Shown: positions 37,391-50,839, counted from the stretch's first letter. The stretch is 64,000 bases of DNA from Hymenopus coronatus (GCA_030762935.1 CM060898.1:96020781-96084780), one strand, 5' to 3'. The notes: generated by a model from the letters alone, not told the origin. Made by a program: numbers and translations.

Positions 37391-38400
37391 ATTCTTTTAA
37401 GTGTGCCACATAGTGCTTGAAATTAGTTATTTTCTGATTTTGTAATGTGATCTACTTTGCTATGTAAATAACATCCAAGACAATCAAAATATGATATTTT
37501 TCAGTGATATTATTTTCAAATAAAATTTTTGTTTTTACTGGAAATTTGACATGGGATGCATTACCTTAGAGTTTTTGACTTGGGCCAATTTTGAGAGTAT
37601 TGTATAACAGAGTCCTTATAGAGAGGTGAATTTTCAATTTTTAACATTTTTGGAGCTATGCTCTTACATTTTTATATGTATATTTACAGCACAAAAGCCA
37701 ATTATTTGGGAATTTTCATTTCTTTGAGTACTATATTCAAAAATTAAACTTTATTTTAATTTTTGTTTTTTAACTAAAATGATAGCAACTCTTTTATGTA
37801 AGTCTAGAAACATGCACAGAAAAACTTTTACATGAATTTATATCTTAACTACAAATGGATAAAAATATTTTTATATAATCCACATACTCAAAATGAGACA
37901 AAATTTAGTTGTCTCTGTACAATTTTGTTTTCTTATTTTACTTATATTTTTTTCTTACATATTTTCTTCCTTTCTTTCTTCTTTCTTTCTTCAAAAACTA
38001 CAGAATTTTCATGAACCCATGTTTTATTTATTTACCATGTTTTGTAAACTATACAGTAAAAATGTCAACTTTTTAGCAGCTCAGTTTTAGCATTTAAAGA
38101 TCTCATTTAGCTTTAAACATACACAAACTTAGTGAAGATTAAAGAATGGCAAAATGTTTTTCAAAGTGTACACACTCCTTAGCAGTAAATGAGTTCAGAT
38201 CTTAAATATAACATAATTATGCCATCTTGCAGATGCCATAGTGCTTTAAGACTTTGCTTATATGCACATTAAGTGCCTAATATAGTGCGTTTGTTACAAA
38301 ACTTGGCAGCTAGCAGCGCGACCCTTGTGATCTTCATTGCATTTCCCTGCGTGTACATCTGTTCGGTCATCACATGTTCATCAGTCTTACTTCTGTTCTA
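37391..38400. other. Intergenic with short (TTTC)n run
   Basis: (TTTC)n-like run at 37966-37993; nothing else seen. Confidence 0.5.
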
Positions 38401-38469
38401 GTCCAGTTCACACATGAATAACGTTAGGAATGTTTGGAAGTATTTAGTTTTGCTTGAAATGCTTTCAAA

Positions 38470-39550
38470 ATGCAGTATACAGTACCACAAAGAGTGCTTA
38501 TGTATGATATGTATGTGGTTACATCATCTTGTAGGGAAGTTATAAAGCAATTTGAAATTAAATTTCCTGGCATGCGTGTTCCAAGTAGAGAGGTAGTTTG
38601 TTTGCTTGTAAATAAATTCAGGGAGATGAGATCAATTTGTGTTAAGAAAAGAAAGATAAACAGGATTGTGCTTACAGAGTAGAAATTAGACAAAATCAGA
38701 GAAAGATTATAACAGTCACCTTGAAAATCTCTTAGGTGCCTAGCATAAGAAACTTACATTTCGAAAGCTTCAACATGACAACAAAACTTTTAAAACTCAA
38801 ACCATACAAGGTTACTATTGTCCAAGAATTATCACATGATGACCAAAGTTGGTAAATTTCTTTAACTGGATTTTGAGGAATGTTAATGATGGGATAACAA
38901 TCCACGATTAATACTGTTCAATGACGAAGCATTGTTTCATTTGCATGGTCATGTGTCATCGCAACACAACTTTTATTATGCTACAGACAAACCCAATTTT
39001 GTTCATGAAACTTCCTTGCAATATCAAAAAATATGGGTATGGTGAGCAATAAATGGATATAGAATAATAAGGCCTATTTTTTATGAGTGTACCATAAATG
39101 CAGAAAGATACTGAATTAATATACTGGCACAATGTTTTGAACAGCTTACGGATATTGAATGTCAATCTGTATATTCCCAGCACGATTCTACCACCTTACA
39201 TACAGCTGAATCATTACAGTTTATTGCAGAAATGTTTGTGGATGGAATAATTCATAAGGGTTTATGGCCTGCTTGGTCACCTGATCTTATAGCATCAATT
39301 TTTATTTATGGGGCAACTTGAAAAATAAAGTATACAAAACTAATCCCCACAGATTAAAAGAGTTAAAACAAAATATCAGGACAGAAATTAACACTATTTC
39401 AGAAGCTGAGCAAATGCGTGTGAATGAAAATTTCCTCAGAAGATGCCATAGATGTATTAATGTAAATGGATGGCATTTCCAACATCTCCTTTATAAGGTA
39501 TGCTTTGTGTTTATTTTGATAATTTTTTATGTGATTTGAGATTTTATTTG
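38470..39550 (+). mobile_element. Degenerate IS630-Tc1-mariner transposase, near full length
   Basis: Starts MQYTVPQRVLMYDMYVVTSS with a helix-turn-helix (FPGMRVPSREVVCLLVNKFR) and RIVLTE at about 38680. Then LFNDEALFHLHGHVSSQHN holds the first catalytic Asp (near 38920), WWAINGYRIIRPIFYE follows (near 39040-39085), then LWPAWSPDLIAS (near 39265) and an end KCINVNGWHFQHLLYK-like tail to about 39500. Stops and frameshifts throughout. Same family as the remnant at 12432-12701. Confidence 0.8.
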
Positions 39551-40239
39551 ACATCCACACATGTGGGACTGGGTGAGGGGCATGCGACTGCCAGCCATAT
39601 ATACAATGTTACTGGGAAACAGATGTGCGCCTGACAGTCAAGTTTTGAAGCATACTTGTATTTTTTTTAATGCAAATAACATCTGAAGTTTTATTCATCA
39701 ATCCCCTTTAAAAGCTTCTCTAATCATTCAAAATATGCTTTATGCATGAAGGCACATATTTATTGTTGTCTGTAAAAGGTTGTAATCTGTATTCACAGTC
39801 ATATGTCTCATGATCTGAAGAATAATTTTACTGGGTTTTTAAGCATAAGACCAATATTGACATTGAAATATTGACATTTTAGAATACTCAAGAAGTCAGC
39901 ACACTTGGCTTGCTTTTTTTTTTTTTTCTTCTTTTGTTTATTAATGGTTGACTATAAAACAGTTTCTTACAAAGTATTTAGAATATGCATTGAAGAGAAA
40001 TGAAGAAGCCTCTCTTGGTGTTCTTTTCTCAGCCTATGTCCATTGATATTGTCAGGTGACTAATTAAAATTATATTCTACTGTATATCATAATTGCTCTT
40101 GCAAGATCTGCTATGAGCACATATTTTATTTTAAAGATTTCTACATATTAATGTAATAAGTTTTTGTCTATCTAATATGGTTTACCTGTTATATAATTGT
40201 AAAAAATTCCTTCTTGTGAAAAGGGCTTTTATAGGTCAA
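39551..40239. other. Intergenic, little recognised
   Basis: 40125-40220 (tttttgtctatctaatatgg) may be a diverged piece of the palindrome-headed repeat. Confidence 0.4.
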
Positions 40240-40720
40240 TGCTAGAAAATTTGAAAATACACATTTTGTTTGTTATTTAAATATTTTTAAGTACATGGTA
40301 TTTTAATCAAAATCATCAGAGTATAAAAAAATTAAAAATATTTTCCATGTAAAGGTAGCTTGGGGAAGGGGTAGTGATTCTCTTCAAAATCTTCATGTCA
40401 CATTCTTGGATTATACTGAACATGAATACAAAGTTTAGTATTTATGTGACATTTCATCAAAAATCCTGCAAGTGAAGAGGGCTTCACATCCTATTTGCAA
40501 AAATTTTAGAAATCATTTTTTCATGTAAACATCATAAATGTATACAATTTTAATCAAAATTGTTAAGAGTTGCTTTTGAGTAAATAAAAAACATTGATAA
40601 TTTTTCTATGTAAAGGATAGTTTGTCGTGGGGGGATTTTCTATAAAATCTTTGGTTTTGGATGCAGGGGGTCTTGAAATATCTATTAATATCGACATCAA
40701 AGTTTTGGGTGGAACACAAT
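40240..40720 (-). repeat. Strongly diverged palindrome-headed repeat copy (H), partly duplicated
   Basis: Two successive blocks read ttaatcaaaat-, ccatgtaaaggtagcttggg / tctatgtaaaggatagtttg and ctttggttttggatgcaggg, then gttttgggtggaacacaata. This is the order of the family in reverse, with the middle block present twice. Confidence 0.55.
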
Positions 40721-43700
40721 AAAGCAAAAGTTAACCGCACTTGGGGCTCACTGAGGTTCAGCCTCTTACACAGTTTGGAGGGGCACCCACCTCCCATGAG
40801 AATACAAAAAGTGAGCACATAACTTTATGGGTCCATTTGAAATGTATGGCTAATATTCTAAACTTTTTATTCACCCTATATATTTTTAAAAATAGCATTT
40901 TGGTTCACTTGATGTACAATGGTCTTATAGCAGATTTTTATAAGAACAACAATGATAAATAAAATATTGAAGTAAGAAGGTGCATTGCTTTTTATATGCT
41001 TTCCAAATGATGGATTGATGATTAAAAATCTCATATATTTTAATACAGCTCAAGCTAGTTTGCCAGAAGATTCAAAATTTTCCATTCCAAAAGAGCAAGA
41101 TCTTTACTGACATCTTTAGAAATGATTAAAAGAGGCAGCTCTTATTGACTACCTTTGCAAGCTGAAGTAGGTCTGCACATCCTGGGATCAGCAATTCACT
41201 TTTGTAGAGTTTACAGTGCATGTTTTCTGCAAAATCTATTAACTGGTTGTCCATTTTTTTTATTGAATAACTGAGCCACTTGTGCTGATAACCTGTACAC
41301 TTTAGAGTAAAATATGTATTTAATTGAACATTATATGTAAAAAGTTATTTTATATGTTCTAAATGTTTTTATTTCCTTGTAAAACAAAATAGTTGTATGA
41401 ACATATATGTATGTACTCGTGGATGTTAGCAACATCACATATTTCATAAGATTAACACAGATGATAATATTTTCCCTCATAAAAAGTCTCATCTGGAAAA
41501 CCAGTCATTGGTTGCAACAGTTTATCAAGCTTTTCATCAACAAGTCAAGGTAATTTGTTGCATACTCCACCACCTAGTGTGTATTTTTATGAAATGAGTA
41601 TGACAGAAACTGCAATTTTAGACATTCTAGGAGTAAATGCCTGTGTATGTTGTAATATTTTAATTGTTTTGTTAAAAGTTTGATAATGTAAAATAGTAAG
41701 AATTCATATTTCATGTGTTTTTACGATACATCACAGGGTGTATACATTTTAATAGTGCAGTATGAATAACAGTACTTTTGCTACTTTAAGTAACCTCATA
41801 AGTGGAGAGTAAAATTAGGTGTACATTTTGACACCTTATGTATATACCCAAATGTAAATAAATGATTACATTGTAAATGTAATAGATGATGAGAATTTGC
41901 CATTGTTATTTCCCTGTGTTCCACCAGCTTTGCTTTACATCTAGTCTCTATGGGTTTCAGTCTAGTACGGAATTCCATATGTGAATAGTATAATTTTATT
42001 TAAAAAGTGAGTGTAGCATATGTATGAATATATATTAATTGTATATGAAATTAATATTAGATGTATTGCAGAAGCTTTAAAACAATAATTACAGTGTGCA
42101 TTTTAGACAAATTCTCATCATCTGTTTGTCCTCTTTGCCCCTTTTTGTCTCTTTAATGTGATTGATTTAAAAGCCTGTAAATATTTACATGCAGCTTATC
42201 TTGTTTGTTGTATTTCCTTTCTTAATTTATTTATGCATCACAAAATGTAAAATTGTATTTGAACATTAGTTGTGATTTTGTTGTAACATAATATTAAGTC
42301 ATTCTGTCTTATTTTATGTTGTCAAATGTTTGTCCATTGGTTTCAAATAATGTATATCCAGTTCAATATTAAAAATGTGCTGTAAATGCACCATTGAAAA
42401 CATTTACAATGTTACCTCTATTCCTTAGCTGTCCCTTTATTGCAAGGCTGTTTTGGCCTTGTTTCATGTTTTAATCATGGTGATCTTTGCTTTACATTCT
42501 CAGGTTATTTCTCTAATATTATCTGAACATCTATTTAGGGAAACTAAAAGGCAAAAGCTTACATTTTAATTTTTTCCCCAGTCTTAATTATTAGAATGTC
42601 CTCTTTAATTTGAATATGTTACCAATGAAAGCCTAATACTTTTATTTTGCTAAAGTATATAATTATTTTATATATGCTTTTTTTTAATATCACTGTATCT
42701 GCCATTTTGTATTGTGAATCCTACAACTAACACTATACACTTTAGAGTAGAGAGGTAAATTGTAGCCCATTATTTTATGGGAAGTTGCGCTTTACAATCT
42801 GGTATGTTAAGTATGGCAGCTTCTTTGTGCTCAGCCATGTAATTTCTTTCTTTGCAATTACAGGAGCTTCAGTTTAAAACCTCACCGCTTGCAGACTTTG
42901 TGTCTGGTTAGTATGACATGCTACAGCTGGTCGTGGCAGTGCTCATCTTTGCTTCTTAAATCTGTATTTGTAAACTTGTATAAAATTCAGGGTGTTAGGT
43001 TTATAGATACAGATATTTTGATAAATGGTATCTTAATGAATATCCATTTCAGTGTGTTAGTTGTTTTTTCTCTTTGTCTTATAGTTTTCCCAAAACCTGA
43101 TGTTTTCTCTATAATCATAACAGTGTCGCAAAATGAATGCCTGTCAGTATAGACTCTGTTTTGCTTCTAACCATTCACACAGCAGTGCTGCCCTCCTACT
43201 GGGGTTATTGGATGTGCAGAAAGCATTCAAACTAAGTTTAGCCTCAACATTTGTTATAGTAAAGCCTGTGCACTCTGCATTATGCCTTCCCAACACTCTT
43301 GTATTGTGTATGCCATGCCTACTTGGATGTATTAATCAAATTTAAAACATAGTACTCCTGATGACTAAAATTATTAGTACACAAATGAAATAAATATTCA
43401 TGTAATGTGCATTACAGTGTCCTAAATTAGCATTACAAAAATTGCACTCATACACCTAACAGTCATATAGCAAAATTAACTCTTACTTCATAGCAAATGT
43501 TGGAAATGTACTTCTGCAGCTAAAAATTATTGTACCAAGTAAACACATCTAGATTCACACAATTTAGCACACCAGCTATAATCTTCATATTTTGATTTGT
43601 GTATTTTCATCAAGTTCTTCCAATATGTAAGTGGTTTTTGTGTCAAATGTTCAAGTTGTTTGCCAATGTGGTTTTCTTCTGCTACATCTTTGCATCTATT

Positions 43701-45070
43701 TCTTATACTACACTGAAGAGTAGTCTCAAATTAATTTAGAGGAGCATGAATTGAAGTTTCGGAAGGAAGCAATTACTATGCGTACACCTTTTCTTGGGCA
43801 CTAGTTTTATGGGGAGGTCCAGGGGGAAAAGGAGAGAGGTCACTTGTCTGTCTTTCTGTAGTGTTGCTATCCAAAGAAAGTTGAGGCCATCAACCATTAT
43901 GGTGAATAGATTATCCAATTTACTGTGAACAAGCTGAATTATTAAACAAAACACAATGCATGTACATGTGCATGTACAGTCAGAATGAATCATTAGCATT
44001 CAAGCTAATGTTATATAATGTACTTCATGTCTCAATGTTGTTACTCTGCTCTGTTTCTGAAATTGCAAGAAATGTACCAAATGAAGACTAGAGTCCAGTC
44101 AGAAAATGTATGTGTATAGTATGCAGCAAACTTCAGGATGAATTCTTCACAAATACAACAGCCTGATTCAGCCAATTTAAAATAACATTTACGTACAAAC
44201 ACACATTGTTGTACCTTCCCATCCTTGCAAATGAAAATGACTACTGAAGCTAATTACTACATGGTAACTGAGGGACAAAGCCTCTGATGCTTAACACCAT
44301 GTAACCACTCAAGTTTTAGACCCAAGACATATGCAGGATTGTTCTTCAAATTTGCTTTGAACAGTTTTTTCTATGAATTACATTTACAGACATGACATTT
44401 ATATTTGTAAATAACCTATTTTCTCAGAAACTACTGAAGAAAGCTAAATCAATTTTTTGACTGAAAATAACCTGCAAGTACTGTTGGTGTTGGTGTTAAT
44501 AAAATGGTTATATTTTTAAAAATTAATTAAAATTAATTAATTAAGAAAATAATCATATCGTCAGAAATGAAGAGGTTTGTAGATCAGTGAAATTAGAAGG
44601 CATCCATCTATGTTATAAATTTTTCACTCTAATTTTTAATATAGTTTCTGAAATGATTTATGAATTTAGCAGATTTAACATTGACAGGATATGGCTTTTA
44701 ATCTTCTTTTAAGTGATTGTCAAAATGCTCTAATTCATATTTTTTTTAGTATTTCATATTGAAGTGGCAGCACTGGCTGAGTGATGAACTCACAAGATTC
44801 TAGTTCAATTTTAAACTGAAACTCTGCCATTGGTTGAATGACTAATGTGGCTGCTCATGCGCAAGCAGACAGAATGAACAGAAGACTGTGCATTTTGCAT
44901 TGTAAAGAAGAACCAATTTTCAGAAATTCCATTTTTACCCCTTATTTCGATCCAGTTTATCTACACACACCTAACCTGACATATCGTAACTTAACTTTGA
45001 CAAAATCTCAAAACCAGTTGTAGCCTTATTGTCTCAGTAACCAATAGGAAAGGCTCAGTCTAGAACTGAA
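40721..45070. other. Intergenic, AT-rich, nothing recognised
   Basis: No coding family seen in 4.3 kb. One exon-like spot is 42865-42910: a good pyrimidine tract and acceptor (caattacag|gagctt) followed by 15 codons and a stop. Confidence 0.45.
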
Positions 45071-45076
45071 TTAGAA

Positions 45077-45405
45077 TCTGCAATCTCGCAAACTGCTCAC
45101 CTCTCACCAAGACTTTGAATACAGTATACTATATATAAGATTTTTGGTGGACAAAGCAGCATATAAGCAGGTATTCACTTAGTTCTCCAGTTTCCCCTGC
45201 CATTCATTCCACCACCTGCTCCACAATCACCTTTCTTTTCATCCATTTCATATCTTCCTCACTCTCATACCAGGGATTGGGTTGATCATCCATCCTGGGT
45301 AGGTATTCCCTTTCATCCAGTGTGTGTCTGCTCTTCAACAGGCACCTGACCTCAGATGCCTTGTAATTCCTGGGGTGTCCTTACAAGTAGGGTAAATAAC
45401 AAAAG
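45077..45405 (+). repeat. SINE family 2-related copy with a different 3' part
   Basis: gcaaactgctcacctctcac, then a tgaatacagta segment in place of the B-box, then gttctccagtttcccctgcc match SINE family 2; the 3' part (gcacctgacctcagatgcct, ggtgtccttacaagtagggt) resembles the end of the repeat at 14415-14790. Confidence 0.55.
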
Positions 45406-45570
45406 AATTAGTATTTTTTATTTAAAATGCATTTAATAAACTTGTGCTCTAACCCAGGCAGTAGCATCTGACGTTAACATTCAGGGGGGTCTCAGGTTCA
45501 ACCCGTGGTCACACCATCTGAACAGGATTTTCTGTCATTGACTCCTCCTCTTAGTCCTTCCTTCATTTTT

Positions 45571-46407
45571 ACTTTCTCCATACGCACTATGTACATAGTG
45601 TATAGAGAAAGTATTGCACTCCACCAAAAATTCGATTCCGAGATTTCACCGGAAATATATGTTTTAGGGTCCCCAATACCCAAAAGAAGCATTTTCACAA
45701 AAAGGTCCATGTGTGTGTCCATGTGTCTGTGAACACGATAACTCAAAAACAAAAAGCCGGTAAAGTACCAAACTTGGTATTTAAGTTTAGTATCTTCCAG
45801 GGATGCGACACGAAGAATTTGAGAAAAATCCCCCCACCCCCAAATACCCTTTACATGGAAATTTTTTCGAAAATTTTGATTTTCTCAAAAATGGCTCTAA
45901 CGATTTTGATTAAAATTTCGGATATTAAACATATTTACCTGACAAATGAAATGTATATCTTGAATTTTCTGGGAATAGCCTCTGAAGAGTAGTTTATTCT
46001 GGATGAATTTTACTAAATTTTAATAACTGCTAAACCGTAAGAGATGGACAAAAACTTACTACACAAAAAATGTAGAGCACATTAAAACACACAATTTATG
46101 TTATATACATTTTTTTCGTGGAGTTCATCGTTTTTGTGACATTCCTTATTTTTGGTTTCTGCTATGAAAAACGTATACTTTTCTCATACTGGAACTTGTC
46201 AACTCCTATCCATATAAACAAAGGAACTTCATTGACATAGCAACCAGCTTTTGACTATCACTTTAACCTACGGTTGTCCCTTATTTCGCTTCTACTTACA
46301 AGGATGCGAGTAATAAGACTATTTCTGCTAATTTTTTCTGATTAGCATAAAGTAAATAGAAGAATAAGCTTTTTAAGAATTATTTGTTGCAGGGATATGG
46401 AGAAAGT
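45571..46407 (+). repeat. Unnamed palindrome-headed repeat, copy D (best preserved)
   Basis: 837 bp from ACTTTCTCCATACGCACTAT to gatatggagaaagt. The head is a 40-bp near-perfect palindrome (ctatgtacatag centre). Conserved landmarks include ccccccacccccaaataccc, gggaatagcctctgaagag, gtaagagatggacaaaaact and tagcaaccagcttttgacta. Similarity continues to about 46433. Confidence 0.9.
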
Positions 46408-46439
46408 CATGTGAATGGTACACATCAGATTTTTCAGGT

Positions 46440-47165
46440 AGGAGGACCAGATGTACATAGGGTGTGTGGTATATAGTTCTTACTCTGGTATTGGAACCTG
46501 CCAAAAATGTCTATATAGATAAGTGACAAAAGGACATTCAACCAGGTTTGCATCGCTGCAAATTGTTAGTGACCTGCCTATATTGTTCCTGTCATTGTCA
46601 CCTGCCCTTTGTAATTCCTCACCACATCCCTTCTTCCAGAGGTCACATGATGTAAACCAACTGCTATCCGTAATACTGAAATTTCCTCATTCTATACCTA
46701 CACATGAGGGGAAGATAGCTGAAGCTTGTTTATAGTTATCTATGGCTGAAGCTGTCCAACACAGCAGTGAATCGCTGCTATAGAAAGATTGGTAAATATA
46801 AAAAAAAAAATTTAACTTACACTTTTCCGATGCACTTTTTAATGCTTATTACAACAGACTGGCAACATTTTTTTAAATTAAATAGAGATAAGAATATTAT
46901 TCAAAAACAGTTACCAGTGTTAAATCTCTAAAGACCAGTGCTTTTATGTTTTACTTCATATAATCTATTCTTTTTTGCCTTTTTTTCTGTGTGTAGATCG
47001 TAGAGGAGGTAATTTAACCAGATTTTCGGTGCAATGTTATGAGCACTCCACGACTTAACTTTAGAGAACATGAAACTTGAGTTGTACCTACTTATTTTGA
47101 CTATTTCACGTGTAGAATTATTAAAATACATAAGATATCTGTAAAATATGCTTTTAAAAAGGATT
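46440..47165. other. Intergenic, nothing recognised
   Basis: The ORF at 46523-46735 has no family signature. Confidence 0.4.
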
Positions 47166-47169
47166 GCGT

Positions 47170-48180
47170 TTAATAATTTAAAGTTGGCCTAGGAAACAAG
47201 GAAGCGCCAACATTGGAGAGTTTTAAGCCCATTCCACAGATGAAACGCTCTTGAAACACAGAGAAAGCCATCTGTAACATTTACTTTAAATCCCTCAAAA
47301 TAATCTCCGAATTTACCATGTCCAAAAAGAAACTGTGTGAAAATATTGTTGGTTATAAACCCTTTACATTTAAGTCTATCTTGGACAGTATTAAAGAACA
47401 GCCATAGTCAATGCACCAGTACTGCTGGTAATCCACTCTTCATTCTATTTTTTCACATTTGAATGTTATATAATAATTTAATATGGCAGATTGGATAATT
47501 ACTATATTTGCATTCTTTAGCTTCTGAGTTTACAATAGCAGCCTCCTTTACAAGTAGACCAGCCCTTTCATTTCCAATTGTTCCATCATGTCCTCGTACC
47601 CATACAAATGTGTAAATTACTTTGCATAATTAATTTTCTAATACACACAGGCAGTGCATTAAGACAATATTTATTATTAACTGTTTTAACTGCTGCTTGT
47701 GAATCACTAAAAGCAGTACATTAACTCCATTATTTATGCTCCACTGCACTACTTCCTTGGGAGCTAGAAATTCTGCCTGGAATACAGAACACTGTGGTGC
47801 TAAACAAAGTTTTACTGTGATATTTTGAAAATTATTATAGTAAACAACAAACGGACATTCAACTTGAGTAGGGCACTAATGACCATAGAAGTTGAGCGCC
47901 CTAATCCCCAATCATTATCATCCAACTTGAGCTTTTCCAGTAATTTTGTGGTAGGAAAGTGAACCATCTGTATAAATGTAATGAATATGATTACTCTCAC
48001 ACTAGCAACAATGGTGGGGAAACACTAGGATGTACAATATTTGTATGTGGGGCTGAATGCTCTATTTCCGATCTTGGAAGTTCTGCAAGTGCTTCACGAC
48101 CTTATTTGATATTAATAATTTTTGCTGTCAAGAGTGCAGTTAAATATAGTCAAATTCCAGCTCTTATTTGAGCTGGATCA
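47170..48180 (-). pseudogene. Non-LTR retrotransposon fragment: RNase H and C-terminus
   Basis: The minus strand reads IYTDGSLSYHKITGKAQVG (47930-47985; first RNase H Asp), FQAEFLAPKEVVQWSINNGV (near 47760), VWVRGHDGTIGNERAG (near 47590), then FLFGHGKFGDYFEGFK (near 47320) and a short C-terminus to about 47180. This is the RNase H plus GHG..GxYxxRF order of R1/I/LOA-type elements. About 50 bp of foreign sequence (gattggggattagggcgctc) separates the first two motifs. Frameshifts present. Confidence 0.75.
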
Positions 48181-48349
48181 GTATAAATAGTACAAAATGC
48201 TTTGGTGATATGAAGAAGTAAACTTTGCTGAATCTGAGACAGTTGTCTGCAAGTTCATTTCCATTCTAAAACATCTCTGAAAGCTGTCTTAACAGTATAA
48301 AAGTAATGACTCTACTGCAGCATGATAAATGATTTTTAATATCTGTATA

Positions 48350-50330
48350 TTAAGCCTCCAAATGAGCAAACTGTTCTTGAAAGGCATGTAATAAGTATTA
48401 TATTTGGTTTCCAGGTATTTTAAATGTAATTGAAATAATAGTGACACTCAACAGTCATGCAAAGAACTCTTTTGTAAACTGGGTATTTTAACATCTTGTG
48501 CATACATATTATTCATTTTTAAATTTTATGCTAATAACCGACAGCTTTATAAAAACATGGAAATATATCATTTTAATATAAGGCTAAAGGGAAATATCCA
48601 TCATCCTACTGAAAACTGTGTTGCTTCCAGAAAGGTGTAGGTATACTATGAATCAATTAAAATATATAACTATTATAATTTTAAAGCTCTCTTAAACAGT
48701 ACCTTTGTGAGAAGTAATTTTATTCTGTGGAAGAATATTAAATCAATAATTAGCCTGATTGTTTTCTTGTAATGCCAGCACTAAGTTAACTGATATAGGC
48801 TATTAAAGTGAAGTGATTTTATATTTAATGTACAAATCTAATATTTTTAAAACATATATCTTATTATAAATTTTGACACTATTTAAATACAAATAAGGAT
48901 ATAAAATTTAAGTGCCTTTTATATGCTAATATACCCATATTTTAATCTAAAAATGTACCAAAATTTTACTTTCTGTTCACATAAGTAAGAATGTATACAG
49001 TGTGTGAATGTATAAGTGATATGACACAGACTAGAAGCCAAGTGAAGTTTTTTTATGTTTGGTAACTGCTAATTAAATGGATTAGAAAATTAATATTTAA
49101 TGCATAGATGTATTGTAGTACTGTAATTTAAAATATAGACTTTGTATATAAAGTTTTGAGAGTAATATCTAACAATTTGGAAATGACATTGACGAATATT
49201 ATGTACATATTTAATATTTTCAGAATGTAGATCATAACACTAAATTTGAACATCTTTATGCATAAGGATGCAAGCCCCATATTGGGGAATAGGCTGTGAA
49301 AGCCAAACGATATTGAAAGTTTAAGATGCTTACTATAAATTGTAATGTGAGAATTTGTATATATTTGGTATATTTAATTTTATATGCTTTGACATGTTCT
49401 ATGTCCAAGGCCTGCTTAACCTCATGAACTAACAGAACACAATCTAATCTAATCTTCATCACACATAGGTGCATATCCAACATTTTTATACAGAACATTT
49501 TCCGAATTTTGTTTTCACTTTCGTAGTAAATGAATTTGATGGCACTTCTTTCAGTGTCTCATTTGCTTACTATGTAAAATGCTTTGGATATTTCTAAATT
49601 TGCAGATTCAAGCACTGTTATTGTTGTAGATAGATCTGCAAGTTATTTTATTATATATTAGAGATTCCTTTAGTTCTTCAGATATTAGTGATTTTGTTAT
49701 GTCTATTGCTGTCTAATGGATTTAGTATGTTAATAATCTTATCATAGTAAGTTGTACCATATGTTGCTATCACAAACAAACACTTCTGAAGGTGCTGTCA
49801 ATGTGAACACAGGAAATGCAACATTCCCTTATTTACAACTGATTTGTAAGGCTTTACTGCCCCTACTCGACGTGTGCCACATCACAAAACCTGCATGCAA
49901 ACATAACTGAATTTCCGACCACTTACAATTGACATCGAAGCCTAATCGTAACATTATTTTAACTGTCGCCACTGTGCACACTTCTCTCCTCTGACTTCCT
50001 GCCCTCCCCTCTTGGCTCAGCAAATGCTTGTAACCCTACAGAATACAAAGCTACTTGTGTGGTATCAGGTTAAAACGGCAGACTACAGTATTTACGACTT
50101 ATAATATATGCAAATCAATTTTACTTAAGTTTACATTTATTTTACTAATATTGTGTCCAGCTTTTTAGCCGTTATTATGCTGGAGCCTGTGTTCCTTTAT
50201 TAATATGTTGATTGATGAGGAGGACCCCGTCTGAAATCGCCCTGCTGGATTTGGCCCTGGAGTGGAGCAAGATTGGATGCCCTCAGGAGTCATGCATGGC
50301 GACGATGTTGGTAGGAGAGTCTTTCAGCTC
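48350..50330. other. Intergenic; base composition rises near 49800
   Basis: 48350-49800 is very AT-rich with no signature. From about 49800 GC and CpG content rise. No recognisable gene. Confidence 0.45.
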
Positions 50331-50342
50331 TGCTGAGTCAAA

Positions 50343-50839
50343 ATGACGCCCTGGGGCTTCAATGAGTATTTGGGGATCTACAAGTTGATTTTTATGGAAG
50401 TTACAGTTATACTTACATTTAGCAATGTAGGTGTGAAATCGCATCTGGAAACCAGTGAGGATTCAGCAAGCCAAAAGCCAAGGATCCCAACAAGGGAGTC
50501 TGTTGAGGTTGTATCGCAGAAATCGCCCTCTGTAGTGTAATGGTTACCATGCTAATTTCATAACCCGGCGGAGGACGATGGATTTTTTCGGGTGTAAAAA
50601 TCCTTAGCGTGGCTTCCTTCGGAAGGGAAGTAAATTCGTGGGTCCCGTGTCGTAGATTTACGGCACGTAAAAGAACCTCAAACCTGATAGGCCTCTGAGC
50701 AAAATTAAGCGGTCTTTCATGCCCAATCTAGAATGGGACGCTGAGAAACACAGCAGTTAAAGAGCGTCCATAAATAATACTTTATTTATTTATTTTGTAT
50801 CGCAGAAGCCGAGCCAAGGTGCATTGTCCGAGCTTTAAC
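50343..50839 (+). pseudogene. Unrecognised small ORF interrupted by a SINE
   Basis: From the ATG at 50343 (MTPWGFNEYLGIYKLIFMEV) the frame reaches SQKPRIPTRESVEVV and VSQK. If the SINE and one duplication copy are left out, it continues PSQGALSEL and ends at TAA (about 50839). About 74 codons in all. No family recognised, and the ORF may be chance. Confidence 0.25.
50522..50794 (+). repeat. SINE family 1, full-length copy with TSD
   Basis: Head atcgccctctgtagtgtaat with A-box-like tgtagtgtaatggtta, body with cgggtgtaaaaatccttagc and aagcggtctttcatgccc, end (ttta)n. Flanked by a 13-bp duplication, ttgtatcgcagaa, at 50509-50521 and 50795-50807. Confidence 0.93.
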
